Part shown: one piece after another, positions 22,357 to 34,700 of the stretch
Layout of the letters: each line of letters begins with the position of its first letter
Position numbering within the stretch: the first letter of the stretch is position 1
The notes under the pieces: generated by a model
Seen by the model: the letters and a program-made list of their open reading frames with translations, nothing else
What the model was told of the DNA's origin: nothing
Database searches by the model: none
Program-made: the position numbers and the translations under genes
Assembly (NCBI RefSeq): GCF_000313135.1
Contig: NW_004457712.1
Coordinates: 155,882 to 219,881, forward strand
Length of the DNA stretch: 64,000 nt
Source: Acanthamoeba castellanii str. Neff
Lineage: Eukaryota > Discosea > Longamoebia > Acanthamoebidae
Direction of reading: 5' to 3'

Positions 22357-24833
22357 ATGGACAGGGCGGCACGGCTGCGAAAGAGGGGCTCGCTCCAGGC
22401 GAGGGACAGGCAGACCATCAGCAAGGCCACCGGAGAACGCCTTTTCTCCGTGCCCAACTTTCTCGAGCTCATACAGACAAACAACAACACCATCAACAGT
22501 ATATGCCCTCCCCGACTCCGTTCTTTGTTCGCTTTCGCTTCGTTCTTCCCTGTCGCTTTCGTTTTTTAAAATCTTTTTAATTCTTTTTTTAGTTATTTCG
22601 ACCCTGCGTTGCTACGTACTGAGCTCACCTGAATCATTTCCCATTTCATTGGTTTAGACAAGCGAGGTTCCGTGATCATCTATGGCAATCGCAACAACAA
22701 GAAACTGATTCGTGCCGGTACGCTACAAAACAAAAATCAACTGCCAATAAATAAATAATAACAATGATTATTTTAAATGCCGTACGGCTAACAGGCAACT
22801 TGGACGGACTGGTGGAGCTGCTTACGGCGGATGAGGGCGACACGCAACCGGCCTACGTGGAGACCTTCGTGGCCACTCACTCCTACTTTGTCGACTCGCA
22901 GTCCCTCATGACCCGCCTCATGGAGCGCTTCTACGACAGCGAGGTACCCCTTCCTTCCTTCCTTCCTTCCTCTTACCTCTTACCTCCTCCTAATTCTCAC
23001 CTTCATGTGTGCACAGGACGGGAGGGTGATCGACGTCTTCAAGAAGTGGATGACGTTCTACTTCGAGGACTTCACCGAAGAGAACGCCATCTTCTTCAAC
23101 ATGTTCCTGTCCGACCTCGGTACTTGCTCTCTCTCTCTCTCTCCTCGCTGCCACCACGACACAGCGCAGCACAGCTCCGCAGATTTCTAAGCCGTGTCGC
23201 ACGCGCGCGCAGGTTCGAAGGGCTTCGAGGCGCACGCCGACGATCTGCGTTCGGTGTTCCGGGTGCAGGGCGAGGCCTACAGGAAGCGGCTGACACAGGA
23301 GGAAGTCGACGCGGAGAAGGAGCGCGCGGCGCTGGCGGTCAGCGAGGACATCACGCATCGCGTGCCCGACCTCGAAGATGACGACCACGACCCGGCCGAC
23401 ATCGCCCGCCAGATGACCCTCATCGAAGAGCGGGTAATGCCTCCACAAGCCCCCAGACACCGCGACCCGTTTGTTGGACACCACCACCACCACCACACTC
23501 ACCTGACATCGCGTCTTTGCCTGCAGCTCTACAAGGAGATCTCGCTCAGAGAGTTCCTACAGCTGGCATGGAGCAAAAAGGATGGCAAAGAGAAGGGTTC
23601 GTGCAAGCAGACCTCCTCGCGTGTCGCGCTTTGGCCCATAGATCTTGACTGACAATACGCACGCACGCACGCACGTACACAAACAACAGCGAAAAAGCTG
23701 ACCCGATTAATCAATCGATTCAATGCGGTGAGCTTCTGGGCCGCCAGCGCGATTCTCACTTGCGACCACTCCTCCAAGAAGCGCTCAAAGATGCTTTCGC
23801 TCTTCATCCAAGTCGCCGATGCTTGCCTCAACTTGGTACGATTGCACGTGTGTGAATGGCGCTTGGAAAAAACAAACCGCGCAAGTGCTCACCGCCTTTG
23901 GCGTTAAAACAACAAAACAGCAAAACTTCCAGTCGGCCATGCAACTCTACTCGACACTCAACCTCACGCCCATCGAAAGGCTGGAGAAGGAGTGGAACAG
24001 CCTTCCCAAGAAGGTCAGCCAGATGTACGAACGCCTCAAGGTACCGTATTCCCCTTCTTGTGGTGTGTGTGTATGGTGTGTGGCGTTGTGTGTGTGTGTA
24101 TGTGTGTGTGTGTGTGTGTGTGCGTTGTGTGTGCGTGCGTGCGTTCACGTGATGGATCAATCTCACACCGCCCGCCGGGGGAGCGCAGGAGTTCTTTGAG
24201 TCCGGGGGCAACTTCAAGCGGTACAGGGAGACGCTGGCCAAGGTCGAGGCGCCGGCCATCCCCGTGCTCTCGTTCATCCTCTCCGATCTCACGATGATCG
24301 AGGAGAACAAGTCCTCCATCAAGATCAAGGTCAGCGAGGGCAGCGGAATTCAGGGCGGCAGCGCCATACCCGGCAGCGGCGGCAGTGGTATTCAAGCGGA
24401 AGGCGGCAGTGGAATCCAGGGCGGCGGTGACGGCGGCAGTGGCAGTGGTATTCAAGCGGGCGACGGCAGTGGGATTCAAGCCGGCGGTGGCAGTGGAATC
24501 CAGGGCGGCGGCGAGGAGGAGGAGGAGGAAAGCGAGCTGGTCCACTTCGAGAAGATGTCGATGATCTACAACACGCTCAGCCAGCTGAAGAAGTGCGGGA
24601 ATGTGGCGTACCCGCGCGACGACCACGACAACGGCGGCGACCACAACGAAAACGGCGAGAAGCGGGAGCGAGACAAGAAGGCCAACAAGGCCTCGACGGC
24701 GAGGGAGGAGCTGGTGAAGATGCTCACCGATCTGCCGCGCCTCAGCGAGAAGGAGCTCTACGACCTCAAGAACGACACCAAGAAGAAGGTGAAGGACCTC
24801 AAGAAGGCCCTCAAGGCCTCCCGGAAGAAGTGA
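22357..24833 (+). CDS. Ras guanine nucleotide exchange factor (RasGEF_N plus CDC25 domain)
   Basis: The ATG at 22357 opens MDRAARLRKRGSLQARD. The REM (RasGEF_N) region follows: GNLDGLVELLTADEGD, YVETFVATHSYFVDSQSL and DVFKKWMTFYFEDF. The catalytic CDC25 domain runs from ISLREFLQLAWSKKD through LTRLINRFNAVSFWAASAIL, LFIQVADACLNLQNFQSAM and PIERLEKEWNSLPKK, to VLSFILSDLTMIEENK and HFEKMSMIYNTL. About 60 residues of six imperfect GSGIQ repeats are inserted inside the domain between DLTMIEENK and HFEKM. A Lys-rich coiled coil ends the protein. At least seven introns occur, one with a long GT run. The protein activates Ras-type GTPases at the membrane, as in amoebozoan chemotaxis and macropinocytosis; the particular Ras cannot be named. 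Confidence 0.88.
24061..24142 (+). repeat. GT-rich microsatellite in a RasGEF intron
   Basis: An interrupted GTGTGT array follows the donor of the intron that precedes the EFFESGGNFKRY exon. Confidence 0.9.
24337..24520 (+). repeat. six GSGIQ-type coding repeats
   Basis: Imperfect units of about 24-30 nt encode GSGIQ followed by GG, AEG, AGD or similar. They are clean, in frame and inside the CDC25 domain of the RasGEF. Confidence 0.85.
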
Positions 24834-25121
24834 AGACCACATGAACGAAAACGAAAGCGAAATGGAAAAACGAGAAAACGGGAGGACGGCGAGGGAAGAG
24901 GAGGAGCAGCTGGATTGATGCAGGACAGAGTCAAGGATCGTTGATTGTGCACAACACGGGTGTATGATAGGCTGTAGTGTTCTAAACTTTTTCGATTTTT
25001 CTGTTGTTTTGTTTGCATTCTGGGTAGTTTTCTTGCGCAATTCAAGAAATCAGGAGATTGTTTTTTTTTTCATATCAGAAGGCCAGTCATACATCTACAC
25101 GTACGGCGCGGCAGCAAGCAG

Positions 25122-28100
25122 ATGGAGGGAGAGGATGACCAGTTTCAGGTTTCATCATCGGACGGGGATGGGGAGGAGGAAGTGATGGATGTCGAGGCGG
25201 ATGAAAATGAAGATGAAGATGAAGATCAGGATGAGGACGTGATCGTTGTTGGTGGCGAAGAGGGCGATGAGGAGGGAGACGAAGAGGGTGGCGAAGAGGA
25301 AGGTGATGAAGATATAGACGAGGATGAAGATGAGGATGAAGATGATGTTGACCTTGGATTTCTTCCGGGCGTCTCCACGGTAGACACCGAGGCACCGGTC
25401 CTGCGAGAGGTCATGATGAAGATCTCGAATCTAGTGGAGGAAGAGATCACTGGCAAGGAGGAGATCGCTGCCACGCTCAACTCGTACCGCTCACCCCAAA
25501 ATCTCATCCCAATCAATTTCTTCTTTAGTTCGCGATTTATGTTTTATATTAATTTAAATTGTGCTCACATCACGTGGTGTTGTGGTTGGATGAAGGTTGG
25601 CAGAGATCTTCGAGGAGGAGGACCTCAAGTTCCAGCGAGTCAACACCGAGCCCAACGAGGAGTCGGAGAGCATTCGCTACCAGGCCGTCCCGGTGAGCTT
25701 CATCGGCCCGCTCATGGCCATGTTCGACAGCAGTCGCCTGCCCGAGATCGTACGCTCTCTTCCGCACTGCTCGCGCTTACACGCGCTGTGCTCGTGTCTC
25801 ACGATTCGTGTGCGCCTCGTCCTAGATCATCTATCGGTATCTGTTCGACGAGGACCTCGAGGTGTGCACCGCCGCTACGCGCTGCTTGCTCGCCACGGGT
25901 GGGCAGGCCATTCGCTACTGGTCCTTGGACCTCACACCTGAAGAGGTGCGCGCCTATACACCACTCGGTCCATTCACACCACTCGCTCGTTCACACGCAC
26001 TCACCACCAATTTTTCTTTGCATCTCAGGAAAAAGTTTACCATCGCCTCTGCAACTGGGTCAGGGACGCCGCGCAGCCTCTGCGCACTTACGCCACAGGT
26101 GTGTACATATCGTGTCGTGTGTCGTGTGTCGTGTGGTGTCGTGTGGTGTGTCGCGTTTCGTGTGTCGTGTACGGATGCCATCAAACTCACGCTCGTGCCA
26201 ACGTGGGCCATACCCGTTAAGGCCTGTTTGCGATCTTCATCGACGGCGAGACGGGCGACTTGGCCATCGGGACGGACTTGCCGGCTCTTTTCTTCCGGCG
26301 GCTGAAGGAGGGGCTGCGCTGGTCCGCCAAGTCCACCAAAGAGCCGTCCGCGTCGCCATCGTCTGGTCCTGCTGATGCCGACGCCAGCGCCACCGCCGCC
26401 GCCGAGGGGAAGTCACTCGACACGGACAGCGCCACGGCGCAGGACGAACCCGCAACCGAAGCGCCACCGGCAAAGGACGAGATCAGTCTCACCGAACTGG
26501 TACGTCCATCGCACACACGCACCACCTCGCTTGCCAAGCGGCGGTCGCTAACACGCACACGGCACACGCACGACACGCGCACACAGCGGTATGTGGTTCG
26601 GTGTCTCGGCGCGCTGGGCGAGTATCAGGAGATCCTTCCGCCGCTGGTCAAGGAAGACGGCGTTGAGCTCGTACTCGCGCTGCTCGAACTCACCGACACA
26701 TTCGTGCTCTTTGGTATCAGCACCCGCCGAAAACCTTCAGAGGCCTCGCACTCGCCCGATGTTGATCAGTGTTTGTTTGACATGCGCATGCGTCGCGCGC
26801 ACCAACAGACTCCCTCACGTTCCTGAATCGGCTCTTCGCCCATAAGAAGTTTGCCCACGATTTCGTCGACAAGGGTGGCCTCCACGCCCTGCTCCAGGTA
26901 CTCAACTCACGCACACACCGCACGCACCGCGCGGACGCCACGCACGGTCACTGATACACACACACACACACTCGCGTATGCAGGTCCCGCAAGAGCCCTA
27001 TCTGTGCGGCGGCATTGCACTCTGCTTCTACGGCCTGTCGTGTCTCTCAACGGTCATGGAGCGCATCCTGCTCTTCCCCGAGCCCCTGCCCTCGGTCCTC
27101 GTCAAGCGGGTCATGTGGATCCTCAACACGCCCCAGGACACGGCCAGGTACCTTCGCGCGCTTCTCTCGGCGCAGCTGCCAATATGGCGGGAAACTGGCG
27201 GTGCGGTGCTGATGTGGCATGACGTGGCGTGTGGGACTGAACGACAGGATCTCGGCGGGCCATTTCCTGAGCATTGCGGTCTCCTACCCGAGGATCCTCG
27301 AACTGTTCGACGCCGACTCGATGGCCGGCCTCAAGACGCTCGTCCACATTCTGCGCACGTGCCTTGTGCGCATCCTGCGCGGCGAAGGCAACAGCGACAC
27401 GGCGGCCGAACCCACGCCCAAGAAGCAGATCATCTCCCTCATCCACGCCGTACTCCCCTCCCTCTCTTCGCTTTCGCTCTTCGTTCTTCGCTTTCCAGGA
27501 GACTGACGATTGGCTGGGCCGCGCGGGTGGGGGTGCCGATCATCAGGTGATGCTGTCCCTGAAGCAGTACTTTAGGTCGCACCTGCTGGTGAAGGAGGCC
27601 GGGATCAAGGCCCAGTTCAAGTCCCTCGCGGCCCACCTGCAGGCCCAGCACCAGAAGAAGCGACGCGAGAGCGGTCGCGGCGCGCTCACACTCTCGTCTT
27701 CCACTCTCGGTCTCCACACACCCAACAAGCACCAACCCTCCTCCTCTTCATCGTCGTCGTCTTCTACTTCGACTTCCACCTCCACCACCACTTCATCGTC
27801 CGTGGCCACGTCAGCGTCGGCCACGGTCATGGCGCCCGCCTCGCCGCTGCCGCTCCTGCCGCCCAACAAGGCCCTGGACATGGACGCCAACACGGCGCGG
27901 GAGGCCATCGACTACCTGCTCGGGTCGCCCTTCGAGAAGGAGGAGTCGGCCGCCGAGAAGGGCGAAGGTCGCGGAAAGCCCGTCCCTGCCTACTACCTCA
28001 GCCGGTTCGTGCCTCCACGCACTCTCTATATCTTCATTGCTCTGTGCTCTAACGCGTGTCGTGTCGTGTCGCACGACCAACACAAACAGATCAAAATGGC

Positions 28101-31100
28101 CGCACGTGGAGGTGTTTGTGAAGCAGGATGGGTACACGGTGCTATTCGATCTCATTAGTCAGAGCCTCCATTGGCGCTACCCCGAGATCGCGCAGTTCGG
28201 CCTCGAAATCATCTACATGACCTGCCTGGTGACGCACCCTCCCCTGTGTGCGTGTGCGTGCGTGTGTACTAGGGATACTAACAATGCTACATGTAGTTGC
28301 CGTTCGTGCAAGGGTTGATAGTGAATACTTCGCTGGAATCGAACGAGCGCGGCATTGCGATCATTCTCGACGCGGCCTCTGGCAGTCAGCACCCCACCAA
28401 GGATATGCTTTCCTACGAATTCCCCGATGTCATGAAAGGTACACACACACGAACGCACACGCACACACGACACCAAACCTAACGCGTGTCGTGTGTCGTG
28501 TGTCGTGTCGTGTGTCGTGTCGTTAGCTGCGCTGGGCATAATCTGGGTCATGGCGGGACTCTCGCGAGACGAGGAGATGCTGAAGCACGTGTGGAAGAGC
28601 ATCCGCGCGAGCAACGGCATCCGCATCCTCCTCTCGCTCCTCCGCATCCGCGAGCCCGCCTCCCACGCCGGTACTCCCCCCTCCTTCCCCCCATCCATTC
28701 CCCTCTTTCCCCGCCGGCCACCGGCTGGCTGACACTGGGCGCCCGTGGGCGTGTCTCAGATGCGATTCGGTCGCTGGCGTGTCGGGCTCTGCTGGGTATC
28801 GCGAGGGACCCCACCATTTGCCAGATCCTCTCCAAACTACACATCACCTCGCGCCTCCTGCCCGACCTGATGCGGTACCCACCCCACCACCCGCCACCCA
28901 CCATCGCCACCGCTGGGTGTCTTGTAGTTGGAAAAGGGGGTGTTTGTGCGCTGATGGAGTGGCCACTCCCCGACAGAGATCCGATCTTGCCGGACAACAT
29001 CAACGAGCACCAGCAGTTCAAGTACTACGCGCTCGACCTCATCAACAAGATCGCAGGTACATTTTTTGAACAAACATAATAATACTAAAATGATAATGAT
29101 AATAACGTTAATGATGATTTTAGGGCGAACGGACCGGAAGGACACGAAGAAGGAGCGGGACGCCAATCTCACGATCAACGACGCCATCGACCCGACCTTC
29201 TCCAAGCTCGAGCGGACCAAGATCGTCAACAGCACCCCCATCACCTACTCCGACACCGAGCTGCTACAGCTCGTCTACGAACACCTCCAGTACGACCTTC
29301 CCCCCTTTTGGCACCTTCTCATCGCCTCCACTCACACCGCACACGCACCACCGCACACGCATGAAAAGGAAACACGGGCTTTCGAAGACGGCGGCGACGC
29401 TGGCGAAGGAGGCGAAGCTGCGGCCGATGCCGTCGCAGGCTCCGTCGCAGGAGGGCCGCGAGCCGGGCTGGCGCAACACGCTCGACAAGATGGTGGTCCA
29501 GTACTGCGTCGACCAGCACAAGCGCTGCCCGATGCCCATCGCCACCCTCCCGCCCTTCAACCTGCTCCAGCCCCATCGGTACGCACAGGTTTCGGCCGAC
29601 GGCTGCCCTCGCACGCACCGCTAACCCTCTCGTGTTGTGCCGTGTCGTGTGTGTGTGTGTGTGTGTTGTCGCGCAGGTGCCCAACACCGTCGAACACGCC
29701 GTTCCCGCTCGGGCTCAAGGCGCCTCAGAACATCGCCTCGCGGTTGTTCGCACGCGAATTCAATACCACGCCACAGCATGGCGGAATGAAGGGTACCCTT
29801 GCCAGTCACACCACACACACAAACTCTGCAGTTCCTTAAACTGAAGAGTGTTGCTGACGCTGTGGGTGGCGCGTACCAGGTGCCCATCTCATGCGCCGGC
29901 ACGTCTACAGCCGCTTCCGACCCGTGCGCGTCTATCGGGACGAAGAGTCGGTCATCACCTGCACGGCGTTCTACAACAACAACCGCCTGCTGGCCGGCAG
30001 TCACGACGGCGATGTCAAGATCTTCGACATCGAGACCACCTCCCTCGTCAGCTCCTGGCAATGCCACGGTACCGCCCGCTGCTTCTCTCCACAATCATGG
30101 CTCCGGCGACGATCGTTAATCACTGTTCGTGTGCGGTGTGTGCGGTGTGTGCGCAGATTACAGTGTGATGTCGCTGGTGCCTTCGGACAACCGGCGGCAC
30201 CTGCTGACCTTCTCGCACTACGACAACGGCTGCATGTGGGACACCTCCGACAATCTGTCCAAAGTGCGCGACGAGGAGCCCGGTACCACACACGCTCTTC
30301 TTGTCCTCCACTCCCCTCCCCACCCCAATGGTCGAGCGCACATTCCTCACATTCATGCGCGTGGTGGTGGTGGTGAATGTAGTCTACGTGCTGGCGGACT
30401 GCAAGACGGGCGTGTTCAACCACGCCTCGACGATCATCGCCGGCAGCGACAATCACCACACGACGATGCTGTTCTCGGTGCAGACCGGCCAGAAGCTGAC
30501 GTCGCTCACCCACGAGCCGGACAGCTCGTCGGGGCGCCACCACACAACCACCAAGCCCTGCTTCAGTCCCTTTGACGACCTCGTCCTCAGCCACGGCACG
30601 TTCACCACCTTTTGCTACATTCCTTACCCTGCACGTCATTTTGGCTGGAGCTTTGCTGGAATTTGAACCAGGCTGGGTGGCTGCTAACTAGAGAGTCCCA
30701 ATGGTGTAGGCGTGTTGTGGGACCCGCGCTACTCGCGAGCCATCCACAAGTTCGATCGGCTGACCAACTACGGCAGCGGCGTTTTCAATCCGTCGGGCCG
30801 CGAGGTGGTCATCAACAGGTACGGCACCGCTCACGCCGCACGCTTGTGTGCGCCGGCTCGCTTACGCTCGCTCGTGCCACACTCGCGTGTGCAACAGTGA
30901 GGTGTGGGATCTGCACACGTTCAAGCTGTTGAAGACGGTGCCCGTGCTGGACAAGACCAATGTCGTCTTCAACGGCCTGGGCGACGTCATGTATGGCTTC
31001 CCGCGCAAATACGACAACGTCCCCCAAACGTACGTACACGCACCACCCCCGCAGGCATAGATCGCACTAGAGAGACTGAATGAATGTTTGGCTGGCTTGG

Positions 31101-31663
31101 ATGGTGGTGCAGGCGTCCGCACATGCCGCAGCAGAACCTCTTCGTCACGCTGGACGCCTCCGACTATGCGCACATCGCCTCTGTCGATGTCGAGAAGACC
31201 ATCTACGACCTCGCGCTCGACGTTCCTGATCCCGGTACGCACACGCACGCATGCGCACATACACGGCACACGGCACGACACGCGCTTACCCGCGACCACT
31301 ACAGACAAGCTGGGGCGGCCGGGAAGTCACGTGATGGCGCCGGACAACTACATTGCGGTGGTGGAGTACGCGCCCAACACGTACTCGGACTCGGTGGTGC
31401 GCCTGTATGAAGTGGGGCGCAAGCGGCCAGACGCGTACGACAGCGACGAAATGGACGACCAGATCGAAGACGACGACGCCTTCGGGGAGGACGAGGAAGA
31501 CGAGGACGCCGATGCCGAAGACATGCTCATGGGCGACGACTTCGATGAAGACGACGATGACGACGGCACCGGCATGATGGGCGGCGACGGACTCGAAGGG
31601 TTGCTCAACATGCTGGGTGGCGCGTCCGACTCAGATGAAGACGAGGACTCTGATGAGTACTGA
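25122..31663 (+). CDS. DCAF1: DDB1- and CUL4-associated factor 1 (DCAF1/VprBP)
   Basis: More than 20 exons encode an acidic N-terminus (Glu/Asp run), a long armadillo-like helical region ([51 protein letters not shown]) and a LisH motif across an intron ([11 protein letters not shown] joined to [17 protein letters not shown]). The DCAF1 signature [13 protein letters not shown] and [11 protein letters not shown] follows. A WD40 propeller then runs from [18 protein letters not shown], ending with a long Asp/Glu tail to the stop at 31661. DCAF1 is the substrate receptor of CUL4-DDB1 ubiquitin ligases. The first WDxR box is intact (LWDPRY, about 30716), but the second reads WDLH (30905-30916), which removes a conserved Arg. 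Introns carry CGTGT and CACAC arrays. The gene is convergent with the Rab-GAP gene, with 64 nt between stop codons. Confidence 0.9.
26111..26172 (+). repeat. CGTGT pentamer array in DCAF1 intron
   Basis: Irregular CGTGT/CGTGTG units fill most of the intron after the PLRTYATG segment. Similar arrays lie at 28052-28072, 28485-28523 and 29631-29676 in other introns of the same gene. Confidence 0.85.
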
Positions 31664-31727
31664 CGACCTTCATGAACAACAGAAGAAGAATTGAAAAGAG
31701 ATTACATTACATGCGCGCATTGTCAGC

Positions 31728-34700
31728 TCAGTCCTCCACCTGTTCCATCCTCCGAGGGTAGCGGCGTGGTGGTGGCGCTGGGCGCTCTTCGTCATCGTCG
31801 CTGCTGCTGCTTTCGCTATCACCGCTGTCTTCGTCTTCGCTTTCGTGTCCCTTCCTGGCGCGCACGCGCTGGGTCACCTGGTCCTTGGCCTTGTCCTTCG
31901 CTCGGCTCACCATCCCGCGCAGCCTGCTCCCCACCTTGGCCACCGGCTGGGGCGCATCCGCCGCCGCAGTCGTCATCGTCGCCGGCGTCGTCATCGTTAT
32001 GGCCGGCAGTCGTCGCCCCGCCGATGGTTGATGAGAGGCCGACGACGTGAAGAGAGAATTGGAAGAAGAGGAAGAGGAAGCAGTGGTGGAGGAGGCGAGC
32101 ATGGAGGGCGAGTGGAGGTTGACCATGGACTCGGAGAAGCGGATGGCGGGCGCGCGGAACTTGCCGTCGGGCCGCTTGCCCAGCAGGAAGTTCTCCAGAC
32201 TCTGCGGCTTCAGGCCGTCGTAGAGCTCCTCCGTCTCCGACTCAGAGGCCGACGTCTCGCTTTCGCTTTCGCTCTCCTCCGCGTCGCCTCGGCCTCGGCT
32301 TCGCCCCGAAGACTTGCGTCTGCCCGACGCCTCCGCCTTCTTTTTCTTTCGCCTGCTGCCGTGACGTGATTGTGATGAGAAATGTCAGGCGTGTGTGCGT
32401 GTGGTGCGTGCGTGTGCGTGTGCGGTGCGTGTGGTGTGCATAGGCGTGTGAAGGTACCTGGATGACTTTTTCTTCTTGCGGCCGAACTTGTTCTTGGACT
32501 TGTTGAACGACGACATGAGGGCGTCAAGCACACCGCCGCCTGCCGACAGGTGGGGGCTGTCCTTCAAACTTCGCCTCTTCTGCAGCACCGACATGTTCAA
32601 GCCTGGCCCATCGTGTGCACTCGTTAGGTCAGTTGAGCCTCTTCAAGGACCAGCCAAGCCCACACGCAGGCGTTCGGGGAGTGCGCACCGGTGTTGGTGT
32701 GGACCAGACGACCTAGGCTGGGCTTCTGATCGGCGCCTGTGTCGAGCGCAGGCCTGCGCAGAGCAATCTCCTTGCTGGACACCAAGTTGGACTCTGTCGC
32801 ACAACGCACGACACGAGTGAGCCGCGAGTGCGTGCGTGCGATGCGTGCGGGTGTTAGGTACCGGTGGCAGCGCGAGTGAGGGTGGGGATAGGCTGGCGCG
32901 GTACGGGCGGCCGACCGCCGGCCCGGCGTGCGCTCTCCGGAGACGGCGATGGCGATGCACCGGTGCCGCCCGCCCGGGGCAGCGGCGGCGTGCTCGACAC
33001 TGCATCAGCATCGGCCGCGGGCGTCGATGGCAGCGACGATGCGGTGGTGGCGGTCGGTAGCGACGGAGATGCAGCGACGCCCGTGGCAGTGGTGTAGGCG
33101 AACATGGCCGGGGTGAGGTGGCTCGCGCTGAGCATCTCCTTGACCAGCCGGCAGCGGTGCTTCTTCCGCAGCGCCGCGATGCGTTCGAGGCTCAGCGCTC
33201 CGCCCTCCTCGAGTTCCCGCATCGACTGCACAGTGGCCACCGCGTGAGAACCGAACGTCAAAAGAGAAGAACGAAGAACGAAGACGGAGAGGGATGGAAG
33301 AGAAGGAGTACGTGGATGAGGTCGCCGCATTGGATGGAGGCGGCGAGGGAGATGGGGTTGGCGTCGGCGTTGGCGATGATCTCCTTCTCCTTGAGCTTGA
33401 GAATGGCGAGGCCCGTCTTGAACAGCATCCCGCTCCCGGGACCCTCGAACAGCAGCAGGTTGAGCATCCACAGAAGCGACTGCGTGCCCCCACGTATGTA
33501 GTCAGCACTGCGGCCGCTTCGTGTTCTCGAGACAAGGCAGACAAAGACGGGGGGCGAGCAGTGCGGAAGTGGGGACAATACCTCGAAGGGCAGGAAGCCA
33601 ACGAAGAGGGCCATGAACCAGGCCGAAGATGAGAGGACCAGCGGCGTCTCCCTCTCCTGCATCTCGGCATAGAGAACCGGCAGACATTCCTTCGCCAACT
33701 CGTCGAACACTGCACCACGCCGGGCACGACGGACGATGGTCATTATTGCTTCATGATGGCACTTCCTTGTCTTCCTTGTCTTCTTCTTCTTCTTCTAAAA
33801 GAACAACTATCATAGGTCGACGTACCGCGCTGATCGACAACGAGCCCGAAGAGCCCCGGGGTGTAGTACTCGGGGACCAGCACCTCGCATATGTAGGCCA
33901 GCACCCAGAAGGCCTCTTCCTCGGACATGAAGCACAGCAGCACCGACGAGATCAGGTTCTGCGCAATGTAAGTGAAACGAGTCATGAATGAGTGTCGAGC
34001 TCTCGTCGTTGTACGTTGTGGGGGGTGGGGTGGGGTGGGGTGAGGTGTACCATGCCCTGGGTGTAGCCGATGTGTGGGTTGCGCCACGAGTAGGCCGTGA
34101 GCAGACGCGTGAGCTTCGAGATGCCCTCCTCGCTCCTATAGAAGCCGTGCTCCGGGAAACTGCGTTTGACGTCCTGCCGACAAACAACCACCCAAAAGAG
34201 CATCATCAGCATCGTCACAACGACGCTGGCGAGCAGCCTGCAGAACGGGAGGCAAGGGGAGACGCACGAGCTTGATCTGGTAAATGTGGCGGCTGGTGTG
34301 GGCCTTGAAAGTCGCCAGGATCTGGTGGTATTCGCCCCGCCCCAGTGCTCGCAGCATGCTCACACCCGACAGTTCCTGCCACAGCTCACCTGTGGGCAGT
34401 CAAACGCGCGTAAGATGAAGGCACACGGAAGCGCATGGCGCGAAAAAAAGGCAAGACACGCACCGATGAGGTGTTCAATGACGCCGCCGTTGGAGAGGAG
34501 CTGGTGGAGCTGCTGTCGGTTCTGGAGCATGCCCTTGCCCCGCCCGTACTCAGTGAAGTATTCATCCCACAGCACCTCTTGTTTCACCTGGGGTAGTGTG
34601 TATATACGCGATCAGCATCCAGTCACACTCACCACCGCCAGTGGTAGTAGTAGTGGTGCTGCTGCTGCTTACCTGATCCACGAGGTAGTCATCGCTGAAG

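Noticed and set aside
25087..25516. Minus-strand His/Pro- and Ser-rich frames opposite the start of DCAF1
   Set aside because: They are complements of the Asp/Glu-rich N-terminus.
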